A DNA stretch of 11,816 bases from Akkermansiaceae bacterium (GCA_014379305.1 JACMMB010000170.1:1-11816); one strand, 5' to 3'; shown: positions 1 through 7,195, numbered from the stretch's first letter. The notes: generated by a model not told the origin, from the sequence alone. Numbers and translations: made by a program.

Positions 1-5
1 CAGCC

Positions 6-779
6 ATGAAACCTCTACTCAATCAAGACAGACTCCCGGATTCAACCAAGACAATGCCGACCTTGCCACTTGGCACTTCTCAAGGCTCGCACTCTACCGC
101 CAACCGCCGGATCTCCGCCTGTCCGATTCAGCGTATTTATCCATGGTTGCTTTTCGCCAGCACCGGAGTCGCGGCAATTTTCTGCCTCGCATACATCACC
201 AAGCCATTCATTAACGCAGCCCCCTCCGTGCTCCCTTCATCGGTGAATCTTGAAGTCGCCACTGAAAATAATAAGCCCGTCCCGCCAGTCGAAAAACTCA
301 TACCCAGCGGTAACTCGCTACCCGGAGAAGGTGGTCAAGCGGCGAAGCAGTCGCCTCTTTCTCCTGCTGCAAAAACGTCCCCAACCTCAGCGACCGCATC
401 CGATTTCGAGGAAACCAACATTCGCATCCAGCACGTTCTTGATGCGGAAAGCACTACAGGCGATCTCAGCCGCATAGTCATTGATGTCCCGGTTCTCTAT
501 CAGAGCCGAAATCTCCATTGGACTCAGAAGGAAGCAGGGAAAGCGCGTGAACTATTGGCGAGACTCACAAGCTATCAGGAGAAATCCCGTGAGTTGCGCG
601 ATGAAGGAACGCAACTGCTCAGCGATTGGAATACGCTCATGGCGGATTCAATTCCGCTTCAGGTTTTGCGCGCCGACAGCCCTTCCCTACCCGGCAATCA
701 ACTCAATCCTCTCACTTCAGGCGATCCATCCGCACTCGACACCATCGAAACCATCCAGCTGCAGAAGCCCGCTAAATAG
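6..779 (+). CDS. Hypothetical single-pass membrane protein, first gene of an envelope gene run
   Basis: I do not recognise this 257-residue protein. It has a cytoplasmic-type polar N-terminus of about 44 residues, one hydrophobic helix at about residues 45-66 (from IYPWLLFASTG to about LAYITK), a Pro/Ser/Thr/Ala-rich linker at about 70-133, and a mostly helical charged region at about 135-215. It ends in a Pro/Ser-rich tail. This suggests an inner-membrane anchor (N-in) with an extended periplasmic part. The ATG lies in the context agccATGAAA, the same as the start of the next gene, which begins two bases after this stop codon, so the two are probably co-transcribed and translationally linked. 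No Shine-Dalgarno is visible in the five bases available upstream. The operon may begin outside the window. It could belong to a secretion, pilus or cell-wall complex, but no motif shows this. Confidence 0.75.
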   Translation: MKPLLNQDRLPDSTKTMPTLPLGTSQGSHSTANRRISACPIQRIYPWLLFASTGVAAIFCLAYITKPFINAAPSVLPSSVNLEVATENNKPVPPVEKLIPSGNSLPGEGGQAAKQSPLSPAAKTSPTSATASDFEETNIRIQHVLDAESTTGDLSRIVIDVPVLYQSRNLHWTQKEAGKARELLARLTSYQEKSRELRDEGTQLLSDWNTLMADSIPLQVLRADSPSLPGNQLNPLTSGDPSALDTIETIQLQKPAK

Positions 780-781
780 CC

Positions 782-1597
782 ATGAAAATCAAAACCATTT
801 TCTCAATTATCTGCGGCCTCGCATTTAGCCTTCAAGCCCAGAACCTGGATAAGGCAGACGAACAAAATTCCGAGTCCGATAGCGTTCGGAAAGCCATCGA
901 CGAATTCAATCGTCTCAAAGGCGCGGTGAATGATGAAGCTAACGAGGTCACCGTGGTCCTCGAGCCACCGGCACCCCGTGCCATCGCAGTGGATGAGAAT
1001 GTAGACGTGAAGCCATCTGCTGAAAAAACGGAAAAGCCCGTTTTGGTGACTGGCAAGCCGCCTAAAGAACAGCAGCAGGATGCCCCGACAAATCCAAAGG
1101 AAGCAGAGAATGCTCCTGCAATCCTTGGAGAGCCTGAATCCGCGAAAACCACTGAGCCTGGCTTGGAGGTTCGTGTCGAATCCATTAGAAAAGGAACCGG
1201 CAAAATTGATCCCTCGCAGGTTAAGCTAAAATCAAGCTTCCCCGCCAAGCCTCTATCATCCGCTCCAGGCGGCTGGAAGCTGGAGAAAGTCGATACCGGG
1301 CCAGCGTTTGAAAGAGACGTGCAGCTTTCATCCGGCACGACCATTTCACTCAGCATCCGCCCGCACATTCTCACTCCGGAAAGTGATGGAGTTATATCTT
1401 TTTCAATCCCGGAACCTGGATTCCAAGCGCTGGACGGTTATCAACAACAAGACACCGTAAGTGCGATCCTCGGTAAATCAGTCGTCCAGCTCGACGAAGA
1501 CTCAAAGCATTTTGGCGAAGCCATCGACCGTCTGCAACAAATCCTGGCTTCGCTTCCAAAGCCCGAATCTGAGGTGGACTCAATCGACCAACCATGA
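782..1597 (+). CDS. Hypothetical secreted/periplasmic protein with charged linker
   Basis: This 271-residue protein is not recognised. Residues 1-20 form a standard Sec signal peptide (MKIKTIFSI start, hydrophobic core, likely cut after LQA). Residues 30-60 look helical, about 60-130 is a Pro/Glu/Lys-rich low-complexity linker, and about 160-215 looks like a small beta domain with alternating hydrophobic residues (ISLSIRP, VISFSIP). The tail at about 235-265 is helical. It starts two bases after the previous gene and its TGA stop overlaps the next ATG as ATGA, so the three genes at the left edge are very likely one transcript. A role in the same envelope complex as its neighbours is inferred only from this coupling. 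A long open frame on the opposite strand at 832-1374 is a shadow of this gene. Confidence 0.75.
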   Translation: MKIKTIFSIICGLAFSLQAQNLDKADEQNSESDSVRKAIDEFNRLKGAVNDEANEVTVVLEPPAPRAIAVDENVDVKPSAEKTEKPVLVTGKPPKEQQQDAPTNPKEAENAPAILGEPESAKTTEPGLEVRVESIRKGTGKIDPSQVKLKSSFPAKPLSSAPGGWKLEKVDTGPAFERDVQLSSGTTISLSIRPHILTPESDGVISFSIPEPGFQALDGYQQQDTVSAILGKSVVQLDEDSKHFGEAIDRLQQILASLPKPESEVDSIDQP

Positions 1598-2079
1598 ACC
1601 CAACCCCGCCATTGATCTGTGGAATGTTGCTCGTTGCGATGATGTCAGCGGGCATGATGCACTTTTGGTCTGTACAAAATTACGTTGCTGAATATCCCCC
1701 CGAGCAAGTCATTCGGAAAGTCCCTGATCGGGGAAATCCAGCGAAGACCAAAACTCTGTCCCCTAAAACCGCGACCCGTCCTGCCCCACTCGCCACATAT
1801 AAGCCAAGCCGTGAGTCAAAAGCGCAAAAAGAATTTTTCGAAGGCCTGGTTTCCGAAATGAAGAAACTCCGGACCGAAAATCGCGACCTACTGGATCAGT
1901 TGGCCGAGACGAATCGGGATGTGATGAAACTGGAATTCCGGGTTGATACCCACTCGGAATCCTTCCGACCACTCCCGACTTCCGAGGATCGTGAGGACAC
2001 ATCCTTCGGTATTCCGGAGGAGGATTTACAGGGGGTCTTGCCACCACGGGCCAGCCCGGTCTATCCTGTTGAGAATTGA
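1594..2079 (+). CDS. Hypothetical small membrane protein with coiled coil
   Basis: This 161-residue protein is not recognised. A hydrophobic segment at about residues 6-26 (PPLICGMLLVAMMSAGM) should anchor it in the inner membrane or act as an uncleaved signal. It is followed by a basic Pro/Thr/Lys-rich linker at about 35-75 and a heptad-like coiled coil at about 78-118 (FFEGLVSEMKKLRTENRDLL and onward). The tail is acidic and Pro-rich. The layout of short N-terminus, one TM segment and a periplasmic coiled coil resembles small bitopic scaffold proteins such as PilO- or FtsL-type proteins, but that is a likeness in shape, not homology that I can see. Its ATG overlaps the stop of the upstream gene (ATGA), a sign of translational coupling. 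A 72-base gap separates it from the DUF3108 gene. Confidence 0.72.
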   Translation: MNPTPPLICGMLLVAMMSAGMMHFWSVQNYVAEYPPEQVIRKVPDRGNPAKTKTLSPKTATRPAPLATYKPSRESKAQKEFFEGLVSEMKKLRTENRDLLDQLAETNRDVMKLEFRVDTHSESFRPLPTSEDREDTSFGIPEEDLQGVLPPRASPVYPVEN

Positions 2080-2120
2080 GCCGCCTTTCGCATTCACATG
2101 CGTTTGGATCCGTCTTGAAT

Positions 2121-2126
2121 AAGGAG
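2121..2126 (+). promoter_or_regulatory. Shine-Dalgarno-like AAGGAG placed too far upstream
   Basis: AAGGAG is the best Shine-Dalgarno match near this gene, but it lies 25 bases before the ATG at 2152, too far for normal initiation. Only a weak GGGA sits close to the ATG. The only in-frame alternative nearer the motif is an ATT one base after it, and the protein from 2152 begins with a clean signal peptide, so I keep 2152. The motif may be chance, or may belong to a short leader. Confidence 0.25.
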
Positions 2127-2151
2127 AATTGCCGAACGTCACACCGGGAAC

Positions 2152-2949
2152 ATGCGTTTTCTCATTCCTACTTTTTTCACGACTCTCGGAGCTTTGGCCG
2201 CACCTGCCTGGGAAGGTGAGCTATCATCGCTTAAAGTCGGTCCGCATCCCGCCATTTCAGCATCCTCGCTCGATTTTCAGCTCAGTTGGAAAGGAATGCT
2301 TAATGCCGGCAAACTGAATTTGGAATTCGCTCCACCGACTTCAAAGAAAACCGGCTCTTTTGTAATTAAATCAACAGCATCAAGCCAAGGCCCTGCCTCA
2401 GCTCTTTTTCCATATAAACACAATTATTGGTCGGAAATCCATCCGGCTACTCTCAGATCCAGATATTTCCACTCGAGCGAAAATGACTCCAGGGAAATCA
2501 CAGTGACCCGCAACCGATACTCTCTCGCAAAAGTCACCTCTCAAGAGATCACCACGGACTCGAAGACAAAACTAACCGCCGCACAGTTGCGGTCTTTCTC
2601 ACACGGCCGCGCTCAGGATATTTTTTCCGCCATCCTCTATATTCGCAGCCAGAAACTGAACCCGGGCGATGAACATACTTTGCTTCTATTTCCGTTCAAA
2701 TCTCCCTACCTGCTCAAAGTCCGCACCGAAGCCAAGGAAAAGCACTTTGGACGTGATTCCATACGGCTTAGCTTTTCCATGCGGAAAATCGACCGCGACA
2801 CGCTGGATCTCGTCCCATACAAAAAACTTAAAAAGCCCGTAACCCTGTGGCTCAGTGATGATGCCGACCGCATCCCTTTAGAACTTCGAGCCTCGGTTTA
2901 CATCGGGGATGTTCGCGCCATCCTCACCCGATTTACAAAAAATCCATGA
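2152..2949 (+). CDS. DUF3108 domain-containing secreted protein
   Basis: This 265-residue protein has a Sec signal peptide at residues 1 to about 17-19 (MRFLIPTFFTTLGALAA, then PAW). The mature part fits the DUF3108 family. It opens with a beta strand carrying a small-residue turn (LSWKGMLNAGKLNLEF, about 44-59), has a central segment of the type QDIFSAILYIRSQKLNPGDE (about 155-174) followed by a strand (YLLKV), and ends with LWLSDDADRIPLELRASVYI (about 232-251), which is the family's usual C-terminal strand set. DUF3108 proteins are periplasmic or outer-membrane-associated beta proteins of unknown biochemical role. The TGA stop overlaps the tsaE start (ATGA). Being placed between envelope genes and tsaE suggests co-expression rather than shared function. 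The family call rests on motif memory, not a search. Confidence 0.75.
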   Translation: MRFLIPTFFTTLGALAAPAWEGELSSLKVGPHPAISASSLDFQLSWKGMLNAGKLNLEFAPPTSKKTGSFVIKSTASSQGPASALFPYKHNYWSEIHPATLRSRYFHSSENDSREITVTRNRYSLAKVTSQEITTDSKTKLTAAQLRSFSHGRAQDIFSAILYIRSQKLNPGDEHTLLLFPFKSPYLLKVRTEAKEKHFGRDSIRLSFSMRKIDRDTLDLVPYKKLKKPVTLWLSDDADRIPLELRASVYIGDVRAILTRFTKNP

Positions 2950-3377
2950 TCGAGACATCCGTAGACTCAGCCGGGGATATGCTCAAACTGGGCGCGCAGT
3001 ATGCTCGGTCCGCCAAATCGGGCGATGTCTTCGGGCTCATCGGCACTCTCGGCACCGGAAAAACCCATTGGACGAAAGGTTTTGTGCAAGCGATGAATCC
3101 GGACACATTGGTCTCAAGCCCCACCTTCAGCATCATCAATGAATACACTGAAGGTGCTTGTAAGGTGTTTCATTTCGATTTCTACCGGCTTAACACGGAA
3201 CAGGAACTTCTCTCCATTGGCTGGGAGGAATATCTGGACGAATCCGGAATCATTATCTGCGAGTGGGCGGATTTATTCCTAAATCTGATGCCTGAAAATA
3301 CCATCTGGTTGGAACTCTCCCATCAAAGCGAGTGTTCGCGGATTGTCAGGCAGGTTTCAAAACCGGTTGAAGCGTAG
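2946..3377 (+). CDS. tsaE: tRNA threonylcarbamoyladenosine biosynthesis ATPase TsaE
   Basis: TsaE is the small P-loop ATPase that works with TsaB and TsaD to put the threonylcarbamoyl group on A37 of ANN-decoding tRNAs (t6A) in the cytoplasm. The 143-residue length is usual for the family. Visible motifs in order are the Walker A loop GTLGTGKT (residues 33-40), the switch-like SPTFSIINEY (58-67), HFDFYRL (76-82), and EWAD (106-109) in the place of the family's conserved E-W-P/A-E/D element. The start ATG overlaps the stop of the DUF3108 gene by four bases, implying translational coupling. The downstream neighbour on the other strand ends 12 bases away. No tsaB, tsaD or alr gene, which are common partners, is seen here. 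The identification is secure; coupling to a secreted protein gene is the unusual part. Confidence 0.93.
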   Translation: MIETSVDSAGDMLKLGAQYARSAKSGDVFGLIGTLGTGKTHWTKGFVQAMNPDTLVSSPTFSIINEYTEGACKVFHFDFYRLNTEQELLSIGWEEYLDESGIIICEWADLFLNLMPENTIWLELSHQSECSRIVRQVSKPVEA

Positions 3378-3389
3378 CGACGGGAAAAG

Positions 3390-3530
3390 CTAATCAAAAG
3401 CCGCACTTGCCGCGGTAAGCACAGTCTGGCTCGTATTCTGAACAGTCCTGACCGCCGCCATCGGGATTCCGCATGAGGAAAAAATTCCACTCACAAGCAA
3501 CAATGCACCGAACTTCAAAAGGGTTTTCAT
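3390..3530 (-). CDS. Very small predicted lipoprotein (46 residues)
   Basis: This short frame encodes 46 residues. It begins MKTLLKFGALLLVSGIFSSC and ends in AAFD. It has a basic N-terminus, a hydrophobic core, and a lipobox-like FSSC with the modified cysteine at residue 20, leaving a mature peptide of only 27 residues that is rich in Ala, Thr, Gln and Val. The size and layout recall the entericidin-type peptide lipoproteins, but I see no specific sequence signature of that family. Phe at position -3 is a less common lipobox residue. It is convergent with tsaE and may be transcribed alone, since 110 bases separate it from the DUF1501 stop. No strong Shine-Dalgarno is visible. It is kept as real because a random 46-codon frame would rarely show a complete type II signal peptide. 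Confidence 0.6.
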   Translation of the reverse strand: MKTLLKFGALLLVSGIFSSCGIPMAAVRTVQNTSQTVLTAASAAFD

Positions 3531-3640
3531 CGCGGCCAGTCTTACAAAGTTGTCTATCGCGTCAAGAAAAGGTTTGATTTGCAGCGTGGAGATTTTCGGC
3601 TCCCTTCCAGGCTACAAAACAGGAGTTTGATGAATATCCC

Positions 3641-4942
3641 TCACCCGAAAATGGAAGTCACCGGAGTTCCCTTGTCGGCAATTTTGAACGGTCGCTTGCT
3701 CGGCGACATAATGACCAAATCGTATGGCAGCCCAAGTGCATAGGCGATCGTCGCATTGAAGTCCTGCACGCTGACCTCGTTTTCTTTTACTTTTCCGCCG
3801 GTGGAATCCGTTTCCCCATACTTTACGCCACCTTTCACGCCCCCGCCCGCAAGCACACAACTGAAAGCGCCCGGATGATGATCCCGGCCATCGCTGTGAT
3901 CTGTATTTATCTCCGGAGTGCGTCCAAACTCGGTCGCCACCACAACCAGGGTGTCTTTTAATTTGCCGCGTTTATCCAAATCAGTCAGAAGTGCGGCGTA
4001 TGCCTGATCAAATTCAAGACAACGTCCCTCCACCGCGGTGAAGTTGTCGTAGTGAGTATCCCAGCCACCCAGTTGCACCTCGACAAAGCGGACATCGTTC
4101 TCCACCAATCTTCTCGCCAGCAGGCATCCTTGGGCAAAATTTCCCGGGCCATAGAGGTCTCGGGTTGCCTGATCTTCCTCACTCAGATCGAAGGCCTTCA
4201 GATCTTTCGAGTTCATCAGTGAAATTGCCTCGCGGTAAAGCTCCTCGTAGGCCTTCACATCGGTATTTGGAAAACGGCTGTGAAACTGGGTGTTCAATCG
4301 ATCGGCCAGCGACAGGCGACGCCCGAAGTCTTCTTCTGAAACGTCTGGGAAGCGCTTTGAATCCTGCAATCCCTGATCGGGACTGCCAATCGGTGCGGCG
4401 GAAAAGGTCGCGCCAAAAAATCCTCCGCCTGTCAATTCCGGCGAGGAGTTGACTGCTACAAAGCCGGGTAATTCCGGATGGAGACGGCCGCCGAGTTTCA
4501 CCACCCACGAACCCAACGCGGGATGCTTGATCGTTCCCCGCAAGGAATAGCTGGTGTGCATGATATAGCTGCCCTGTTCATGCGCTCCCTGGGTGGAATT
4601 GAGGGAATTGATGATGCACATCTTGTCCGTCACCTCTGCGGTTTTGGGTAAATACTGGCCAAGCTCAACCCCATCCGCTTTGGTGGGAATGGTCTTGGTC
4701 GGCCCCATGACTTCTTTTTTCTTCGGCTTCGGATCAAAGGTATCCAAGTGGCTCATGCCCCCGGACATGTAGAGGTAAATGACATGCTGCGCTTTCGCTC
4801 CTTTTGCAGCTCCCTCCGTGGCCGCACTTGCGATACTCGGCCCAAGCATCGGAAAAAGGTGGACCCCCAGATAGGTTCGAGCCGCATTCAGCATGAATTG
4901 GCGGCGGGTGGGTTCGTCGAGCTTATTGAGGATTTGATTCAT
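3641..4942 (-). CDS. DUF1501 domain-containing exported protein
   Basis: This is a 433-residue member of the DUF1501 family (alkaline phosphatase/sulfatase-like fold), typical of Planctomycetes and Verrucomicrobia. The N-terminus carries a twin-arginine type signal, TRRQFMLNAA at residues 12-21, followed by a moderately hydrophobic stretch to about 41 with an Ala-rich cut region. Family motifs seen are VIYLYMSGGMSHLDTFDPKP (54-73), LLARRLVENDVRFVEV (274-289), GGWDTH (292-297), ATEFGRTP (336-343) and GRDHHP (352-357). The Asp/His-rich motifs sit where metal ligands lie in the superfamily, but the substrate is unknown. It is the second gene of a two-gene operon, starting 29 bases after the stop of the DUF1549/DUF1553 gene. 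Such pairs are usually encoded together and expanded in these phyla. Length is normal, with no sign of truncation. Confidence 0.92.
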   Translation of the reverse strand: MNQILNKLDEPTRRQFMLNAARTYLGVHLFPMLGPSIASAATEGAAKGAKAQHVIYLYMSGGMSHLDTFDPKPKKKEVMGPTKTIPTKADGVELGQYLPKTAEVTDKMCIINSLNSTQGAHEQGSYIMHTSYSLRGTIKHPALGSWVVKLGGRLHPELPGFVAVNSSPELTGGGFFGATFSAAPIGSPDQGLQDSKRFPDVSEEDFGRRLSLADRLNTQFHSRFPNTDVKAYEELYREAISLMNSKDLKAFDLSEEDQATRDLYGPGNFAQGCLLARRLVENDVRFVEVQLGGWDTHYDNFTAVEGRCLEFDQAYAALLTDLDKRGKLKDTLVVVATEFGRTPEINTDHSDGRDHHPGAFSCVLAGGGVKGGVKYGETDSTGGKVKENEVSVQDFNATIAYALGLPYDLVIMSPSKRPFKIADKGTPVTSIFG

Positions 4943-4971
4943 GGGATTGATTTTTGAAAACGCTTTCGATT

Positions 4972-6882
4972 TTATTGCAGAAACAGAAACTCGGACGAGA
5001 TAACCAATGCCGATACAATGTTCCGGTATCCCTCCTCGCCTTGGGCCGTAACTTCTTCTTTCATCCAGTCCATTTCTTCTCCGGTCGGCGCGCGGCTTAA
5101 AATCGCTACATACAAACGTCGGATTTTTTCATCAACCGAGCTGGCCCCTTCCAGACTTTTGTAGAGATGCGAATCATTGTTGCTCACCAATTGCCGCTGG
5201 ACATAGCCGTTCATCATGGAAAGCACTTGTCCTACATTCGGCTCACGGCTTGAGCCCTCCACGACCAGACGGTCGGAAGCTCCGAACAGATAGAGAAAAT
5301 GTTCACGTGGCGCGGGTGAAGGTAATTCGGACGCACGCACCGGTGAATCCAGCCCATAGGTTTTCACCTCACTCATCGCCATCATCGAATCATCGGATTT
5401 GATGTCCGTTCCTCCACTTTTCACGGTGGCCATGAAATCTTTAAAGTATTTCCTGACCTCAGCCTCTGATTCGAGCGCGAGCACTTCATTTGAGAGCTGG
5501 ACCATGTCTTTTTTACCAACTAGAACCGGGCTGTTGCTAACATATATTCGGTTGTCAGCCGTGCGCTTCGCCATCTTATCAGGATCGCCGCTGGAAAGTG
5601 TGATCAGGGAATCCCATATTTGCTCCGCCGAGAGCCTTTCAATTTTCCGTCCGTGGAAATCGTCACCTCCAGCCACTCGCGAAGGGTTAGGGTTAGTGCC
5701 AAATTGAAATGTCCGAGTTAACATCAGCACTTGTTGGAAAGCTCGCAGGTCGTAGTCGAGTTCATGAACAAGACGCGCAAGGAAGCTCATCAGATCCGGA
5801 TGCACGGTCTTTGAAGACTCGATATACTCATCCACAGGATCGTAGATTCCTTTGCCCATAACCCTTTTCCACATCCGGTTTGCAATAATAGCGGAAAACT
5901 GCTCACCGGTTCTTGTAACAATCCAGTCTGCAAATTGTTCCCGGCCATCACTGTCATCCTTGCGCTCCGACATCCGGACGGTTTTGCCAAACGGAGTTTT
6001 CGCACCAACCATTTCTCCAGGACTGCCATCCCGATACTGGTAATCGGAAGGCAGCTCGATCCTACCAGCTCCCCCTCCACCGAGCGACATTCCGAAAATC
6101 CGATTTCGGAACAACTGCGCGAAACGATACTCCTCGCTCCGCTCCTCCTGATCCTTCTCAAGCTCTGTCCAAAGCTTGCTCATGTATTCCTCGTTTTGAT
6201 CATACTGTCCGTTTGTGAACGCAGCCAGATGGTAGAAATCTTTTCTCTCGGTCTTTCCAAAGGGATCGTCATGGCATTGAGCGCACTCCATCCGGGATCC
6301 GAGAAAGATCCGCATCGTATTGGATAAGTTGTCCAAGGGCATGCCACGATCAATGGTGTAATATCCCACCGCCGCCGTTTTCGGATCCCAACCATTGCCT
6401 GAACTACTCACCAATCTCGTAACAAACTCATTCCAAGTCATGTTGCTATCCATCGCGGAGCGGACCCAGTTCCTGTAAGGCTCGTTGTTGGCCTGGCCTC
6501 CCGGCTGATTATCGCGCAAGCGCAACAAGTCGAACGCCCAGTTGGTCATATGACTCGAATATCCCTGTGACTTGATCAGATGCTGCACCAGCTCTTCCCG
6601 CTTCGCATCATCATCCATTTCCAGAAACGCCAGCGCTTCCTCTGAAGTTGGAATCCGCCCTATAGCCACGAGAAAAGCACGCCGCAAATAAGTCGCGTCA
6701 TCCGTGACTTCAGGAACAGGAAGATTTTGGCGCCGATAAAAAGCCGCAATGTGCTGATCAATGGCCAATGCGGACTTTTTTAAGAAAACCAGATCTTCGC
6801 CGACTTTTGCTTCTTTCTGTTCCAAGCCAAAAGCCTGCGATACAGATGAAATCAGCATCACGGCGCAGAATAGGTTTTTCAT
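4972..6882 (-). CDS. DUF1549/DUF1553 (PSCyt2-PSD1) exported protein with CxxCH motif
   Basis: This 636-residue protein starts with a Sec signal peptide (MKNLFCAVMLISSVSQAFG, about 1-19). The DUF1549 (PSCyt2) part covers about 38-225: it includes YLRRAFLVAIGRIPTSEEA (65-83), which is the family's R-x-x-Y/F...G-R-x-P-T pattern, and ends in ECAQCHDDPFGKTERKDFY (199-217). The CAQCH at 200-204 is a c-type-heme-like CxxCH. The DUF1553 (PSD1) part follows from about 314 (REQFADWI, ANRMWKRVMGKGI, HPDLMSFLARLV, FGTNPNPSR, RLSAEQIWDSL) to near the end (ILSRAPTGEEMDWM). It is short compared with many relatives, which carry an extra N-terminal PSCyt1 cytochrome domain; none is present here. It precedes DUF1501 in one operon. 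Its function is unknown; a periplasmic role tied to its DUF1501 partner is inferred. Confidence 0.92.
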   Translation of the reverse strand: MKNLFCAVMLISSVSQAFGLEQKEAKVGEDLVFLKKSALAIDQHIAAFYRRQNLPVPEVTDDATYLRRAFLVAIGRIPTSEEALAFLEMDDDAKREELVQHLIKSQGYSSHMTNWAFDLLRLRDNQPGGQANNEPYRNWVRSAMDSNMTWNEFVTRLVSSSGNGWDPKTAAVGYYTIDRGMPLDNLSNTMRIFLGSRMECAQCHDDPFGKTERKDFYHLAAFTNGQYDQNEEYMSKLWTELEKDQEERSEEYRFAQLFRNRIFGMSLGGGGAGRIELPSDYQYRDGSPGEMVGAKTPFGKTVRMSERKDDSDGREQFADWIVTRTGEQFSAIIANRMWKRVMGKGIYDPVDEYIESSKTVHPDLMSFLARLVHELDYDLRAFQQVLMLTRTFQFGTNPNPSRVAGGDDFHGRKIERLSAEQIWDSLITLSSGDPDKMAKRTADNRIYVSNSPVLVGKKDMVQLSNEVLALESEAEVRKYFKDFMATVKSGGTDIKSDDSMMAMSEVKTYGLDSPVRASELPSPAPREHFLYLFGASDRLVVEGSSREPNVGQVLSMMNGYVQRQLVSNNDSHLYKSLEGASSVDEKIRRLYVAILSRAPTGEEMDWMKEEVTAQGEEGYRNIVSALVISSEFLFLQ

Positions 6883-6918
6883 GGGTTTGGGTAGTCTTAA
6901 AAACTACGAAATGCTGCC

Positions 6919-6940
6919 AATCAGTCAATCAGTCAATTTT
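6919..6940. repeat. Tandem 8-mer AATCAGTC, two full copies and a partial third
   Basis: AATCAGTC occurs at 6919-6926 and 6927-6934, followed by AATTTT, a partial third copy. It sits about 37 bases upstream of the DUF1549 start. On the minus strand it reads as repeated TTGACTGA, so each copy carries a TTGACT that could serve as a -35 element, but I find no good -10 at 16-18 bases from any of them. Slippage of a promoter element or a repressor site are both possible. Confidence 0.5.
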
Positions 6941-6955
6941 TGCAAACTCAAACGG

Positions 6956-6979
6956 GCGTGTTTGCGGAAACAAGCACGC
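6956..6979. other. Hairpin with 9-bp stem and 6-base loop
   Basis: GCGTGTTTG (6956-6964) pairs with CAAGCACGC (6971-6979) across the loop CGGAAA, with one G-U pair. No T-tract follows on either strand, so it does not look like an intrinsic terminator. It lies 74 bases upstream of the DUF1549 start and 34 bases from the first DnaA box. It could be a structured leader, a protein-binding dyad or part of an origin. Confidence 0.55.
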
Positions 6980-7012
6980 TTACGAGCCGAGGATTTAGCC
7001 GTGAAGTTTCAG

Positions 7013-7021
7013 TTGTTCACA
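7013..7021 (+). promoter_or_regulatory. DnaA box TTGTTCACA
   Basis: It differs from the consensus TTATCCACA at two positions that are both tolerated in known boxes (A to G at 3, C to T at 5). It is the leftmost of five boxes in the gene-free region. Confidence 0.5.
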
Positions 7022-7119
7022 TGACTTGTGCATGAGTCGCCTCAACAGTGACCCGCAAAAAATAGCCGATAAGCAGTATCAGCAGTGCATTCAGAATTAT
7101 TCATTGAGACAAAGACAAG

Positions 7120-7128
7120 TGTGAATAA
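7120..7128 (-). promoter_or_regulatory. DnaA box TTATTCACA
   Basis: It reads TGTGAATAA on the plus strand. It has one tolerated difference from the consensus. It lies in an AT-rich stretch and next to a weak box-like TTATTCATT at 7097-7105. Confidence 0.55.
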
Positions 7129-7195
7129 CTTGTGAGCTTCCCTGAGTAACAGATCCGACACACTATATTCAGTTATTAGTCAGCATCTTGCACAG

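Noticed and set aside
832..1374. 180-codon open frame on the minus strand
   Set aside because: It lies fully inside the plus-strand secreted-protein gene at 782-1597. It is rich in Ser, Ala and Thr with no recognisable motif, and the plus-strand frame has a signal peptide and operon-type junctions.
3402..3417. Possible bidirectional terminator between tsaE and the small lipoprotein
   Set aside because: The only dyad is a 4-bp CCGC/GCGG stem inside the lipoprotein coding sequence, too weak to call.
3539..3565. Possible promoter of the small lipoprotein gene (TTGACG, then TAAGAC)
   Set aside because: The spacer is only 15 bases, the -10 is poor, and the start of transcription would fall almost on the ATG.
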